NCBI GenBank assembly: GCA_021779535.1
Contig: JAJYAM010000003.1
Span: forward strand, 92,501 to 156,500
Reading direction: 5' to 3'
Source of the DNA: Pseudomonadota bacterium
GTDB lineage: Bacteria; Pseudomonadota; Gammaproteobacteria; Steroidobacterales; Steroidobacteraceae
DNA length: 64,000 bases
Part shown: positions 18,582 to 28,603 of the stretch, piece by piece
How positions within the stretch are numbered: the stretch's first letter is position 1
Layout: every line of letters begins with the position of its first letter
Notes under the pieces: model-generated
What the model saw: the letters and a program-made list of their open reading frames with translations, nothing else
The model's database searches: none
What the model was told of the DNA's origin: nothing
Position numbers and translations under genes: made by a program

Positions 18582-21500
18582 TCACTGGCCGACCGCGCTG
18601 CGGCGATTCACCAGCGGCTCGATCGCATCGAGCAACTGGCTTTCCTGATAAGGCTTGCCGAGATAGTCGTTGACGCCGAGTTCGATCGCGCGCGCACGGT
18701 GTTTCTCGCTGACCCGCGAAGTGATCATCACGATCGGTATGTCGCGCAGCCGCGGCTCGTTGCGTACGTGCGCGGCCACTTCGTAGCCGTCCATCCGCGG
18801 CATCTCGATGTCCAGCAAGATCACGTCCGGCTTCAGGTCCTGCAGGATCGAAACGGCTTCGACGCCGTCTTTCGCCGTGACGACGCGCATGCCGTTGCGT
18901 TCGAGGAGCCGCTGCGTCACGCGCCGCACCGTGATCGAATCGTCGACCACCAGCGCGACGGTGCGCCGCTCGCGCTGCTCGGTGACCGTGTCGGCCGGTC
19001 GCGACCGCCACTCCGAGCGCACCAACGCACCCATGTCGAGGATGACCACGATCCGGCCGTCGCCGAGGATGGTCGCGCCGGCGATGCCGCGAATCCCGGA
19101 GATCTGCGGCCCCAGCGACTTCACGACGATTTCGCGGCTGCCGACCAGCTCGTCCGTGACCAACGCCGTCGAATGCTCGCCGGCGCGGATCAGCACGACC
19201 GCCATCGACACGTCGGCCTCGGGCAGGGGCGACGCGCCGAGCCCGACGAAATTACCGAGATGCTGGAACCGGTACTTCTGGCCGCCGTAATCGAACGGCG
19301 GTCCGTCGCGCCCGAGATGGCGCGCGACGATGCTGCGCGGCAGGCGGACGACGCCTTCGACGGTCGCGAGCGGCAATGCATAGGTTTCCTCGCCGACGCG
19401 CACGATCAACGCCTGGCTGATCGCGAGCGTGAACGGCAGGCGGATCGTGAATCGCGAGCCCTTGTCGAGCGTCGACTCGATGAACAGGCCGCCGCCGAGT
19501 TTCTTCACCTCGGTGGCGACGACATCCATGCCGACGCCGCGACCCGCCGCCTGGGTCACGCGACCGGCCGTGCTGAATCCCGGCTCCAGGATCAGCTGCA
19601 TCGCCTCCTCGTCGGTCAGGCGGGATTGCGGGTCGACGAGCCCGAGCGCGATCGCCTTGTCGCGGATCAGCCCGACGTTGATGCCCGCACCGTCGTCGGC
19701 GACCACGATCACGACCTCGGCACCGTCGCGCTCGAGGCTCACCGTGATCCGGCCGACCGCGGGCTTGCCGAGCGCAGCTCGCCGCTCCGGGCTCTCGATC
19801 CCGTGAACGACCGCGTTTCGCAGCATGTGCTCGAGCGGCGGCACCATGCGCTCGAGCATCTGCCGGTCGAGTTCCGCCGCCGCACCGTCGACCGTGAGTT
19901 CGGCGCGTTTCCCGGTGTCGTTCGCGGCTTGTCGGACGAGCCGGGTGAGCCGCTGCACGTGCCGCTGGAACGGCACCATTCGCGTCCGCATCAAGCTGTT
20001 CTGCAGCTCGGTGATCACGCGGGCCTGCTGGGCGAGGAGATTCTGCGCCTCGCGAACGAGGCTCTCGAGCAAGCCCTGAATGCTCCCGACGTCGCTCGAG
20101 GTCTCCGCGAGCGCCCGGGAGTACTGCTGGAGCGCCGAGTAGCGGTCGAGCTCGAGCGGGTCGAATTCGCCGCGGCGGGGATCGGCGTCGGGGTGCCGAT
20201 GCAGAACCTGGGTCTCGGTCTCGATCTCGAGGCCGCGCAACTGCTCCTTCAACCGCGTCACGGTCCGCGCGAGCTCCGCGAGATTGAAGTCGATCGAGCC
20301 GACTTGTTGATCGAGCCGCGAGCGGAAGATGCTGACCTCGCCGGCATTGTTCAGCATCTTGTCGAGCAAGTCCGCGTCCACACGCGCCATTTCCGCGCGT
20401 TCGACCGGAGCGGTATCGCGCCCCGGCAGCATCGCGGCGACCGTGAGTTCGAGGCTCGACGCGGCGAGATCCGGCGCCACCGGTCCCGCCGGCATGACCG
20501 GCTCGATCGCGGCCGGTGCTTCCCCGCCGGCCGCGGGCACCGCCGCGCCACTCACCGCTTCCGGTGACGGCGGACGAGCCTCGGGGGCGGGCTCCACGAT
20601 CCCGATCGGCGCGGCGGGCGCCGCGGGCGCCGCCGGCACGGGTTTCGCGGCCGTGGCCGGTGCCGGCTCGGAGAGGCCCGCGCCGAGCGCACGGATGCGG
20701 CCGATCAGCGCCTCTGCCGGCGGTGGCCACGTGCCGGCGCTGACGAGATCGCGCATCAGCGCAAGCTCGTCGAGGCTCACCTGCAGCACCGCATGGGTGG
20801 ACTCGGTCGCCGGAATGGCGCCGTTCGCGATCTGTATCACCAGGGTCTCGAGCTCGTGGCTCAAATCCCCCATCGGCGCGATCCCGGCCATCCGTGCGCC
20901 GCCCTTCAGGGTGTGCAACTGGCGCTGCAATTCGGCGACCGGCGCTTTGTCGTTCCGATCCGCGCTCCACGCCGCGAGCGACGCCTGTGCGCTCTCGAGA
21001 AGCTCCGTGGCTTCTTCGCTGTAGATGTCGGCGATCTCGCGGTCGAAGCCTTCCGGCGGCGTCGCGGCTTCGCTGCGCGGCGGCGGCATGGCGGCAGGCG
21101 CGGCGACCTCCGTCGCGGCGGTCGTCGCGGCGATCCCGGACGGCAGCACTTGCGAGATCTCGGCATCCTCCTCGGCACGCGCGAGTTCGGCGTCGAGCGC
21201 GGCGTCCAGCGCGCGGATGCGCTCGAGCAGCATCGGTTGTTCGGCGAAGAACACCGTCGACTCGTCGATGTGCGCGACGACGTTCTCGATCGCGGCCACC
21301 GCATCCTCGAGCAGCCCGAGCGCGGCCTCCGGCAGGCCGAGACCGCTGTCGTAGGCTTTGCGCAAATACTGGTTCAGCGGCTCGGTGACGCGGATGCCGT
21401 GGCGTGCCTCCGCCATTTTCGAGCTTCCGCACAGGGTGTGAACCGCGCGATAGATGGTCTCCGGGAGATCGTGCGGGGCGAGGCGCCCGCGCTCGGTCTG

Positions 21501-23918
21501 CAGATACCGACGAATCGCCGCAAGGTGGGTCTCCGCCTCCTTGCTGAAGATGTCGTGGAGCATCGGATCCATCGTCGCGGGCGCCGGCGGCGCCGCCACG
21601 ACCGCGGCCTCGTGCGCGTCGGCCGGTTCGGCGGGTTCGGGGTTCTCCTCCGATCCGGCAGCCGCGGCGTCCGCGCGGACGTCCGCAGAGCCTCCGGCGG
21701 GTTCACGCACGACGACCGTCGCATGCGCTCGCGCGATGAGCTGATCGACCGCGACCCGCGCCGGTCGTCCGGTCTCGAGCTGCTCGATCACCTGCGGGAG
21801 CGCGTCGATCGCGGTCCGCACGACCGAGATGATCTCGGGCGTTCGCGTGAGGGTCTTGTCGATCAAGCGGTTCAGCAGATTCTCGATCGACCAGGCGAAA
21901 TCGCCGATCACGCGGGCGCCGACCATTCGCCCGCTGCCTTTGAGCGTATGGAAGCTGCGCCGCATCGCGTTGAGCGAGTCTCCGTCCATCGGATTCTGTT
22001 CCCAGAGCGGGAACCGCCGGCCGATCGCCGCCATCTCGTCCTTGGCTTCCTCGATGAACAGTTCGACGAGCTGGGGGTCGGGCGCCGAATCCGGCCCCGA
22101 CGGCGGCGGCGGCGCGGACACCGCGGGTGCGGTCGTGAGCACCACCGTGTCGCGGGACTCGATCCTCACGGTCGTCGCCGCCTCGGCGCCGGCCGGCGGA
22201 CCGGTCGGCGCGGCCGGCAGCCGCGTCGCGTAGTCTTCGGCGAGCGCTTTCACGCAGGTTTCGGCGTTGTCGAGCATGTACCACGGATCGTTCCGGCCGC
22301 TCTGGATCGTCTCCATGTAGTATTCGATGCTGACGATCGCATCGGCGATTCGCTCGAGGCGCAGCGGGTCGGGCGGGATCGCCCCGGGCTCGACGAGCGC
22401 GCGGACGTGCACCGCGAGCGCGTCCATCAACTCCGCGGCGCGGGTCTTGCCCAGCATCAGCAGACCCGCGGTGATCCCGCGCAGCAGCTGCGGGACGTTG
22501 TCGAGCCCCTGCGGCGACCCGTCACCGGTCTTCTGGACCGCGATCGAGATCGCTTCCTTGATGCGTGCGAGATTCACGCTGCACTCGCGCAGCACCGCCT
22601 CGCTCACGAGCCGGAAATCCAGGTCTTCGGACTCGGCGCCGGACGGCGCGGCGGTCGATGGCAGGATCAGCCGCACCAACTGGTCGTCGAGACTGTCTTC
22701 GACCGACAACAGCACGCCCGCGACCTTGAGCAGCGCGTCTTCCGCGGGCGGCGCCCCCGACGCGAGGATCGTGCTCAAATCGGCGGCCTCGCGACGCACG
22801 CGCTGCCGCAGTTCACCGAGGCCGAGGACGCCGAGCGTGTCGCTGATCTTCTTCAGCAGCTCGAGCTGCGGGGCAAGATCCTCGACGCGTCCGCCGCCGC
22901 GGCGGACGAAGATGTCGAGCACATCCTTGACCTTCGCCAGGTCCTCCTTGATCGCGGCGCCGACGGTGCGCATGAGCTTGACGCTCGGCGCGGAGAGGCT
23001 CGCGCGCTCCTGTTCGATCGCATCGTCGACCGGCAGGAGCTCGGTGAGCTTGAACGACGCGCGCACCGCGCCGATCCGGCCGCCGCCGGCGGACGATCGC
23101 GCGACGTAGTACAGGAGGTTGTTCAACAGCTCGACCGGCGGATTGTCGCAATAGCGCTCCTCGCCGAGGTCGTAGAGCACCTTGATCTGCCGGTCGGTCT
23201 GGCCGAGGAGCCGCTTCAAGGTCGCGCTCGCCTCGAGGCCGTTCGCCTGCAGGGCCTCGAGCACGGCGCCGGTGACCCACCAGAACTGGAACACCGGCTG
23301 CGTGGTGGCGACCTGCTCGAGTTTCTCGGCGACTTTCGCCATGATCTCCAGGCTCTGCTCGGTCCGCTCGCCGCGGATCAGCCCGAGCAGACCCACTTGG
23401 AAACGCGGGCGCAAACGGCGCGCCCACAGCGCGACCGCGGCCTGCCCGTCCGCGTCGGAGCGCCCACGCGGGCTCTGGTCGGACTTCAGGTTGAGCAGCA
23501 GCAGAGTCCCTTCGGACAGCAGCGGGCTGCCGCGCACCGAGCGCAGGTCGTTGAGCAGCGGCAGCAGGATCAACGCGAGGTCGCGGCCACCGGAGAGGAC
23601 CCGCTCGAGATAGGTCGGCAACTGCACCATCGCCCGCATCAACGCATCGAGTCCCTCGATCCGCCGCTTCTCGTCGTCGTTGAGTTCCAGCAGATAATGG
23701 GCGACGTGCTCCATCTCCTCCGCGAGCAACGCCGCTCCATACACCTCGACCACGCGCAGCACGCCGTGCGCGGCGTGCAGTTGTTCCGCGCACTTCTCCA
23801 GCGATTCGCGATGATCGGAACGCTCGGCATAGTCTTCCAGTGCCGTGCGCGCATCGCCGAGCGTCGCCGCGAGTTCCTTGGCGACGACGTGCAGCGTTTG
23901 GGAGCTGATGTCGGTCAT
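18582..23918 (-). CDS. chpA: Pil-Chp hybrid chemotaxis histidine kinase (Hpt/CheA/CheW/REC)
   Basis: Hpt motifs HTLKGSGRMVG, HTLCGSSKMAEARHG, HTLKGGARMAG; HATPase NAVVHGIESPERR, DDGAGI, GRGVGMDVV; C-terminal REC VVDDSITVRRV...LLDIEMPRMDGYEV. Confidence 0.95.
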   Translation of the reverse strand: MTDISSQTLHVVAKELAATLGDARTALEDYAERSDHRESLEKCAEQLHAAHGVLRVVEVYGAALLAEEMEHVAHYLLELNDDEKRRIEGLDALMRAMVQLPTYLERVLSGGRDLALILLPLLNDLRSVRGSPLLSEGTLLLLNLKSDQSPRGRSDADGQAAVALWARRLRPRFQVGLLGLIRGERTEQSLEIMAKVAEKLEQVATTQPVFQFWWVTGAVLEALQANGLEASATLKRLLGQTDRQIKVLYDLGEERYCDNPPVELLNNLLYYVARSSAGGGRIGAVRASFKLTELLPVDDAIEQERASLSAPSVKLMRTVGAAIKEDLAKVKDVLDIFVRRGGGRVEDLAPQLELLKKISDTLGVLGLGELRQRVRREAADLSTILASGAPPAEDALLKVAGVLLSVEDSLDDQLVRLILPSTAAPSGAESEDLDFRLVSEAVLRECSVNLARIKEAISIAVQKTGDGSPQGLDNVPQLLRGITAGLLMLGKTRAAELMDALAVHVRALVEPGAIPPDPLRLERIADAIVSIEYYMETIQSGRNDPWYMLDNAETCVKALAEDYATRLPAAPTGPPAGAEAATTVRIESRDTVVLTTAPAVSAPPPPSGPDSAPDPQLVELFIEEAKDEMAAIGRRFPLWEQNPMDGDSLNAMRRSFHTLKGSGRMVGARVIGDFAWSIENLLNRLIDKTLTRTPEIISVVRTAIDALPQVIEQLETGRPARVAVDQLIARAHATVVVREPAGGSADVRADAAAAGSEENPEPAEPADAHEAAVVAAPPAPATMDPMLHDIFSKEAETHLAAIRRYLQTERGRLAPHDLPETIYRAVHTLCGSSKMAEARHGIRVTEPLNQYLRKAYDSGLGLPEAALGLLEDAVAAIENVVAHIDESTVFFAEQPMLLERIRALDAALDAELARAEEDAEISQVLPSGIAATTAATEVAAPAAMPPPRSEAATPPEGFDREIADIYSEEATELLESAQASLAAWSADRNDKAPVAELQRQLHTLKGGARMAGIAPMGDLSHELETLVIQIANGAIPATESTHAVLQVSLDELALMRDLVSAGTWPPPAEALIGRIRALGAGLSEPAPATAAKPVPAAPAAPAAPIGIVEPAPEARPPSPEAVSGAAVPAAGGEAPAAIEPVMPAGPVAPDLAASSLELTVAAMLPGRDTAPVERAEMARVDADLLDKMLNNAGEVSIFRSRLDQQVGSIDFNLAELARTVTRLKEQLRGLEIETETQVLHRHPDADPRRGEFDPLELDRYSALQQYSRALAETSSDVGSIQGLLESLVREAQNLLAQQARVITELQNSLMRTRMVPFQRHVQRLTRLVRQAANDTGKRAELTVDGAAAELDRQMLERMVPPLEHMLRNAVVHGIESPERRAALGKPAVGRITVSLERDGAEVVIVVADDGAGINVGLIRDKAIALGLVDPQSRLTDEEAMQLILEPGFSTAGRVTQAAGRGVGMDVVATEVKKLGGGLFIESTLDKGSRFTIRLPFTLAISQALIVRVGEETYALPLATVEGVVRLPRSIVARHLGRDGPPFDYGGQKYRFQHLGNFVGLGASPLPEADVSMAVVLIRAGEHSTALVTDELVGSREIVVKSLGPQISGIRGIAGATILGDGRIVVILDMGALVRSEWRSRPADTVTEQRERRTVALVVDDSITVRRVTQRLLERNGMRVVTAKDGVEAVSILQDLKPDVILLDIEMPRMDGYEVAAHVRNEPRLRDIPIVMITSRVSEKHRARAIELGVNDYLGKPYQESQLLDAIEPLVNRRSAVGQ

Positions 23919-23941
23919 CGTTGCGTCCGGATTCGTGCCGC

Positions 23942-26023
23942 TCAGGTACCGAACCCGCGCGCCTTGCGGATCCGGCCGGCGTCCTCGACCGCGGCGGCGA
24001 CCGCGGCGGGAACACCCGCGTCGCTCGGGGTCCCGACCGGCTCCTTCAGCGCCGGCAATCGGGCCGAGGTCGAGCCGACGACCGTCGTCGCGCCGGCGTC
24101 GGCCAGGCGGAAGCCGGCGACCGACTTGCGCAACTGCGCCGCGAGGGCCGCGAGCTTCGACACCGATGCGGAGGTGGCCGAGGAACCGTCGGCGGTCTGG
24201 CTCGAGATCTCGCGGAGCACCTGCATGTTCTTCGAGATGTTCCCGGAGACGGCCGCCTGCTGCCGGGCGCTCGCGGAGATGTTCTGCACCAGACTGGCGA
24301 TCTGGTTCGACACCTGCTCGATTTCCTCGAGCGCCGCGCCGGCGTTTTCGGCGAGCAGCGCGCCGCCGACGACGTCGGTCGTGCTGCGCTCCATCGAGAC
24401 CACGGCCTCATTGGTGTCGGTCTGGATCGTGCGCACCAGCACCTCGATCTGTTTCGTCGCGTTCGCGGCGCGCTCCGCGAGCCGCTGGACTTCGTCGGCG
24501 ACGACCGCGAAGCCGCGGCCCGCCTCGCCCGCCATCGACGCCTGGATCGACGCGTTGAGCGCGAGGATGTTGGTCTGTTCGGCGATGTCGTTGATGAGCT
24601 CGACGATGTTGCCGATCTCCTGGGAGCTCTCGCCGAGGCGCTTGATCCGCTTGCTCGTCTCCTGGATCGTCTCTCGGATCGCGTTCATGCCGTCGATCGT
24701 TCGCCGGACGGCATCGCCGCCCTTGTGCGCGATGTCGACCGAATGCCGCGCGACGTCCGAGCAGCGTTCCGCGTTCCCCGAAACTTCCTCGATCGACGCG
24801 GCCATCTCGGCGACGGACTCGCTGGCAGCCGAGATCTGGCGCGACTGCGCGGCGCTCGCCTTCGCCATGTGTGCCGCGGCGGCCTGGGCCTGCTTGGTCG
24901 CTCCGTCGAGCTGGATCGCACCCGCGGTGATCGTCGTCACGAGCTCGCGCAGCGCCTCGATCGCATAATTGATCGAGTCCGCGATCGCGCCGGTGATGTC
25001 CTCGGTCACCGTCGCCTGGACCGTGAGGTCGCCGTCGGCGAGGTTCGACAGCTCGTCGAGCAAGCGCATGATCGCGTCCTGGTTGCGGTCGTTCTCGCGC
25101 GCGCGCATCTCGGCTTCGCGACGCCGATCCACCGCATTGCGGTACACCCACACGAGCGCGCCGAGGCAGCTGAGCGCGATCGCGAGCGCGACGATCACCG
25201 CGAGTCGCCGGACGCCGAGCCCTCCGGCGCCCGCCCCGCGTACGACCCCGGCCTGGCCCGCGAGCGCATCGGCCGATCTCGAGAGCGCCGCGACGGCCGA
25301 CTGCGCCTTCGCGACCGGTGCGGCCGCCCCGATCGCGGTGCGCACCGCGGCCGAGAAGAGGCCGTTCGACTGCACGAACGCGGCGGCCGCCGCCGCATTC
25401 GCGCCGGCGGCCGCGGTGTTGCGCGTTCGACCCCCGGTCAGCCCGCGCGCGAGCGTGTCGAGCGTTTCGAGACCGTCGGCGAGGCGTTGCGCGGTCGGCC
25501 CGGTCCTGCCGACGCCGCTCGCGAGCGCGTCGACGTCGAGTTGCAGTCGCTGCACGGTGACTTGGAAGCGGTCGAGGTGCGCGCCGGCGCCGGCCAACGG
25601 GCCTGCGCCCCCGGTGCTCGCCAGGTCACCGAGCCGCGACAACAGCTGCGGGGCACGCTCGCGGACCTGCCGGGCGGCCTCGCCGATCGTTTGCACCGCC
25701 GGCCGCGCGCTCTCGACCGCCGCGACCGACGCGCTCAGTGCGCGCCAGTCGGCCTCGCCGCCGCCGGCCGCGCGACGCGCGGTGCTTGCGCGCCTGAAAT
25801 CGGCCGCGAGCGCATCGAACGACGCGGCGTCGCCGTGCAGCGCACTGCGGGCCTCGAGCGGCAGCCCTCGCAGCGCGAGTGCGAGGGTCGAGCGGGCGTC
25901 GCCGCCGCCGGGTCCGCCGCCCGCGAACGTCAGCGCGCCCGCGACGAGCACGCCGAGCGCGGCCAGTCCGGCGAGCACCGGCGCGATCAACGCCCATCGA
26001 TTGGCTTCATTCTTTCCGTTCAT
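23942..26023 (-). CDS. pilJ: Pil-Chp methyl-accepting chemotaxis protein
   Basis: MCP signalling core EQTNILALNASIQASMAGEAGRGFAVVADEVQRLAERAANATKQIEVLV; two TM segments; context pilI-pilJ-chpA. Confidence 0.94.
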   Translation of the reverse strand: MNGKNEANRWALIAPVLAGLAALGVLVAGALTFAGGGPGGGDARSTLALALRGLPLEARSALHGDAASFDALAADFRRASTARRAAGGGEADWRALSASVAAVESARPAVQTIGEAARQVRERAPQLLSRLGDLASTGGAGPLAGAGAHLDRFQVTVQRLQLDVDALASGVGRTGPTAQRLADGLETLDTLARGLTGGRTRNTAAAGANAAAAAAFVQSNGLFSAAVRTAIGAAAPVAKAQSAVAALSRSADALAGQAGVVRGAGAGGLGVRRLAVIVALAIALSCLGALVWVYRNAVDRRREAEMRARENDRNQDAIMRLLDELSNLADGDLTVQATVTEDITGAIADSINYAIEALRELVTTITAGAIQLDGATKQAQAAAAHMAKASAAQSRQISAASESVAEMAASIEEVSGNAERCSDVARHSVDIAHKGGDAVRRTIDGMNAIRETIQETSKRIKRLGESSQEIGNIVELINDIAEQTNILALNASIQASMAGEAGRGFAVVADEVQRLAERAANATKQIEVLVRTIQTDTNEAVVSMERSTTDVVGGALLAENAGAALEEIEQVSNQIASLVQNISASARQQAAVSGNISKNMQVLREISSQTADGSSATSASVSKLAALAAQLRKSVAGFRLADAGATTVVGSTSARLPALKEPVGTPSDAGVPAAVAAAVEDAGRIRKARGFGT

Positions 26024-26041
26024 TCGCGCCTCCGAGCACGC

Positions 26042-26620
26042 TCAGCTCGCCGCCTGCAGGAAGCTTGCGCTCTCCAGGAGGCCCCTGATGCTCAAGACCG
26101 GCCACAGTTCGCCGCCGCGCCGGAACGCGCCCGCGAGGTAGCTGTCGCAACGAATCACCGTCGGCGGCGGTTCGGCGCTGAATTCGCCCTCGGCGAAGCG
26201 CCGGAACCCGTGCACCTCGTCCACGACCAGGCCCGCGGGGATCTCGCGGTGATTGACGACGACCACCCGGGTGTTCCGCCCGATCGCGGTCGCGCCGCTG
26301 CCGAGGAACTGCCGCAGGTCGATCAGCGGCAGCAGTTGACCGCGGACGTTCGCGAGTCCCTTGATCCACGATTTCGCGCCCGGAATTCGAGTCACCGACG
26401 GCGGATAACCGAGTACCTCACGCGTCTCCTCGCGAGCGATCAAGAACGTCTCCCCGCCGATCCGGAACGCGACGCCGACCCATTCGCGCCCGGCCGGGGT
26501 TTCCGCGGCGGTCCCCTCGTTCTTCGTGCGGCTGCGCCGTTCGATCTCGCGCAGGAGCTCGAACGGGCGATCCCTGAGGTCGCGAAGGCCGGCGCCGGCG
26601 ACTCCGTCGGCCGCGTTCAT
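26042..26620 (-). CDS. pilI: CheW-family protein
   Basis: CheW motifs: WVGVAFRIGGETFLIAREETREVLGYPPSVTRIPGAKSWIKGLANVRGQLLPLIDLRQFLG. Confidence 0.92.
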   Translation of the reverse strand: MNAADGVAGAGLRDLRDRPFELLREIERRSRTKNEGTAAETPAGREWVGVAFRIGGETFLIAREETREVLGYPPSVTRIPGAKSWIKGLANVRGQLLPLIDLRQFLGSGATAIGRNTRVVVVNHREIPAGLVVDEVHGFRRFAEGEFSAEPPPTVIRCDSYLAGAFRRGGELWPVLSIRGLLESASFLQAAS

Positions 26621-26982
26621 ACCGCGAGCGCCGCTTGCGCCTTTTGCACCAGGGTTTGCACCGACACGGGTTTCACCAGGTAGTCGACGGCACCTTGCCG
26701 CAGACCCCAGACGCGATCGGTCTCCTGCCCCTTGGTCGTGACCATGATGATCGGGATCAACCGCGTCTCCGGATCGTTCGCGAGCGCCCGCGTCGCCTGA
26801 TAGCCGTTCACCCCCGGCATCACGATGTCCATGAAGATCAGGTCGGGCTTCATCGCTTTCGCCTTGCGGATGCCCTCGGCGCCGTTCTCGGCGGCGGCCG
26901 TTTGGAACCCGTGCTTCTCGAGTGCCTTCTGCATCACGAACACTTCGGTGGGTGAATCGTCGACGATCAGGATCAATGCCAT
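26617..26982 (-). CDS. pilH: Single-domain response regulator
   Basis: MALILIVDDSPTEVFVMQKALEKHGFQT...DLIFMDIVMPGVNGYQATRAL...VTTKGQETDRVWGLRQGAVDYLVKPV. Confidence 0.94.
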   Translation of the reverse strand: MALILIVDDSPTEVFVMQKALEKHGFQTAAAENGAEGIRKAKAMKPDLIFMDIVMPGVNGYQATRALANDPETRLIPIIMVTTKGQETDRVWGLRQGAVDYLVKPVSVQTLVQKAQAALAV

Positions 26983-26996
26983 CGCTGAGTTCTCCG

Positions 26997-27392
26997 TCAC
27001 TTGCCCACGTGCGCCTCGATCGCGCCCAGCAACTCGTCCTTCGTGAACGGCTTCGTCAGGTAGTGCTCCGACCCGACGATCCGTCCCCGCGCGCGGTCGA
27101 ACAATCCGTCCTTGCTGGACAGCATGATCACCGGTATCTGCTTGAACACCTTGTTGTGCTTGATCAGCGAGCACGTCTGGTAGCCGTCGAGCCTCGGCAT
27201 CATGATGTCGACGAACACGATGTCCGGTTGGTGGTCGGCGATCTTCGACAGCGCGTCGAAACCGTCGATCGCAGTGAACACCTCGCAGCCTTCCTTGCTG
27301 AGCAGCGTCTCGGCGGTCCGGCGGATCGTCTTGCTGTCGTCGATGACCAGTACTTTCAAGCCGGTCAATTTGGTCTTTTCGGTGGCGCTCAT
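26997..27392 (-). CDS. pilG: Single-domain response regulator
   Basis: LKVLVIDDSKTIRRTAETLLSKEGCEV...DIVFVDIMMPRLDGYQTCSLIKHN...YLTKPFTKDELL. Confidence 0.94.
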   Translation of the reverse strand: MSATEKTKLTGLKVLVIDDSKTIRRTAETLLSKEGCEVFTAIDGFDALSKIADHQPDIVFVDIMMPRLDGYQTCSLIKHNKVFKQIPVIMLSSKDGLFDRARGRIVGSEHYLTKPFTKDELLGAIEAHVGK

Positions 27393-27640
27393 GCTGTCCT
27401 TCGAAACCTGGCGGTGCCGTCTAACGTGAGACCCCCGAGCGGGCGCGCATCGTTTCCAGGAAATTGGGAACTTTTTAACATATCCAGCCGACCCGGGCCA
27501 CGTCGCCCGGATCACATTTCGAGCCATGCCGGCCGAAACGACGGCGGACTGGTTCACAGTTTCCGGAACTGGGACCCTCCTGCGAAGGCTTGCGCTAGAC
27601 TGCGGGCGCGAACGCGCCGAACGACCCGTAGAGGACCCCG

Positions 27641-28603
27641 ATGCCGACCGAAACGCGCCTGCTCGTCGTGATGGACCCGATCGGGTCGATCAAGCCGGCG
27701 AAGGACAGTACGCTCGCGATGCTGCTGGCCGCCCAGCGGTCCGGGTACCGCTTGCTCTACGCCGAGCAGAGGGACATCGGGCTGCGCGACGGAATCGCCT
27801 GGGGCCGGCTGGCTCCGCTGCGGGTTCGCGACGATCCCCGCGACTGGTTCGAGCTCGGTCCTGCCACGACGCGGCGACTCGGCGATTGTCACGTGATCCT
27901 GATGCGCAAGGATCCGCCGTTCGATACCGAGTACGTCTACACGACCTACATCCTCGACCGGGCCCGCGACCAGGGCGCGCTGGTGGTCAACGATCCGCGC
28001 GGGCTGCGCGACATGAACGAGAAGGTCTACACGGCATGGTTCCCGGAGTGCTGTGCGCCGACGCTGATCACGCGCGACATGGGCGACATGGCGGAGTTCC
28101 TGCGCGAGCACCACAAAGTGGTTTGCAAGCCCTTGCACGGGATGGGCGGGCGGTCGATCTTCGTGCTCGAGGAAGGCGACAAGAACCGTAACGTGGTGTT
28201 CGAGACCCTGACCGACTACGGGAGCCGGTACGCGATCGCGCAACGCTACCTTCCGCAGATCGTGACCGCCGGGGATTGCCGGATCATCCTGATCGACGGC
28301 GAGCCGGTCCCGTTCGCGCTGAAACGCATGCCGAGCGAGACCGATCATCGAGGGAATCTCGCCGCCGGGGCTCGGGCCGAGAGCCGGCCGCTCACCGACC
28401 GCGATCGTTGGTTGTGCGAGCGGATCGGCCCGCCGTTGCGCGATGCGGGAATGGTGTTCGTCGGACTGGACGTGATCGGCGAGTACGTGACCGAAATCAA
28501 CGTGACGAGCCCGACCGGGATCCGCGAGCTCGACCGGAAGCACGATCTCGACATCGGCGGTATGCTCATCGCATCGATATCGAGGCGACTGGGACGTTCG
28601 TGA
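27641..28603 (+). CDS. gshB: Glutathione synthetase
   Basis: VMDPIGSIKPAKDSTLAMLLAAQRSGY; KPLHGMGGRSIFVL; FVGLDVIGEYVTEINVTSPTGIREL. Confidence 0.96.
   Translation: MPTETRLLVVMDPIGSIKPAKDSTLAMLLAAQRSGYRLLYAEQRDIGLRDGIAWGRLAPLRVRDDPRDWFELGPATTRRLGDCHVILMRKDPPFDTEYVYTTYILDRARDQGALVVNDPRGLRDMNEKVYTAWFPECCAPTLITRDMGDMAEFLREHHKVVCKPLHGMGGRSIFVLEEGDKNRNVVFETLTDYGSRYAIAQRYLPQIVTAGDCRIILIDGEPVPFALKRMPSETDHRGNLAAGARAESRPLTDRDRWLCERIGPPLRDAGMVFVGLDVIGEYVTEINVTSPTGIRELDRKHDLDIGGMLIASISRRLGRS

Noticed and set aside
18075-20567. 830-aa plus-strand ORF
   Set aside because: Antisense shadow of chpC/chpA with no recognisable motif.
20793-24968. 1391-aa plus-strand ORF
   Set aside because: Antisense to chpA/pilJ; Arg/His/Asp-rich low-complexity translation typical of high-GC shadow ORFs; the minus strand encodes clear Hpt/CheA/MCP motifs.
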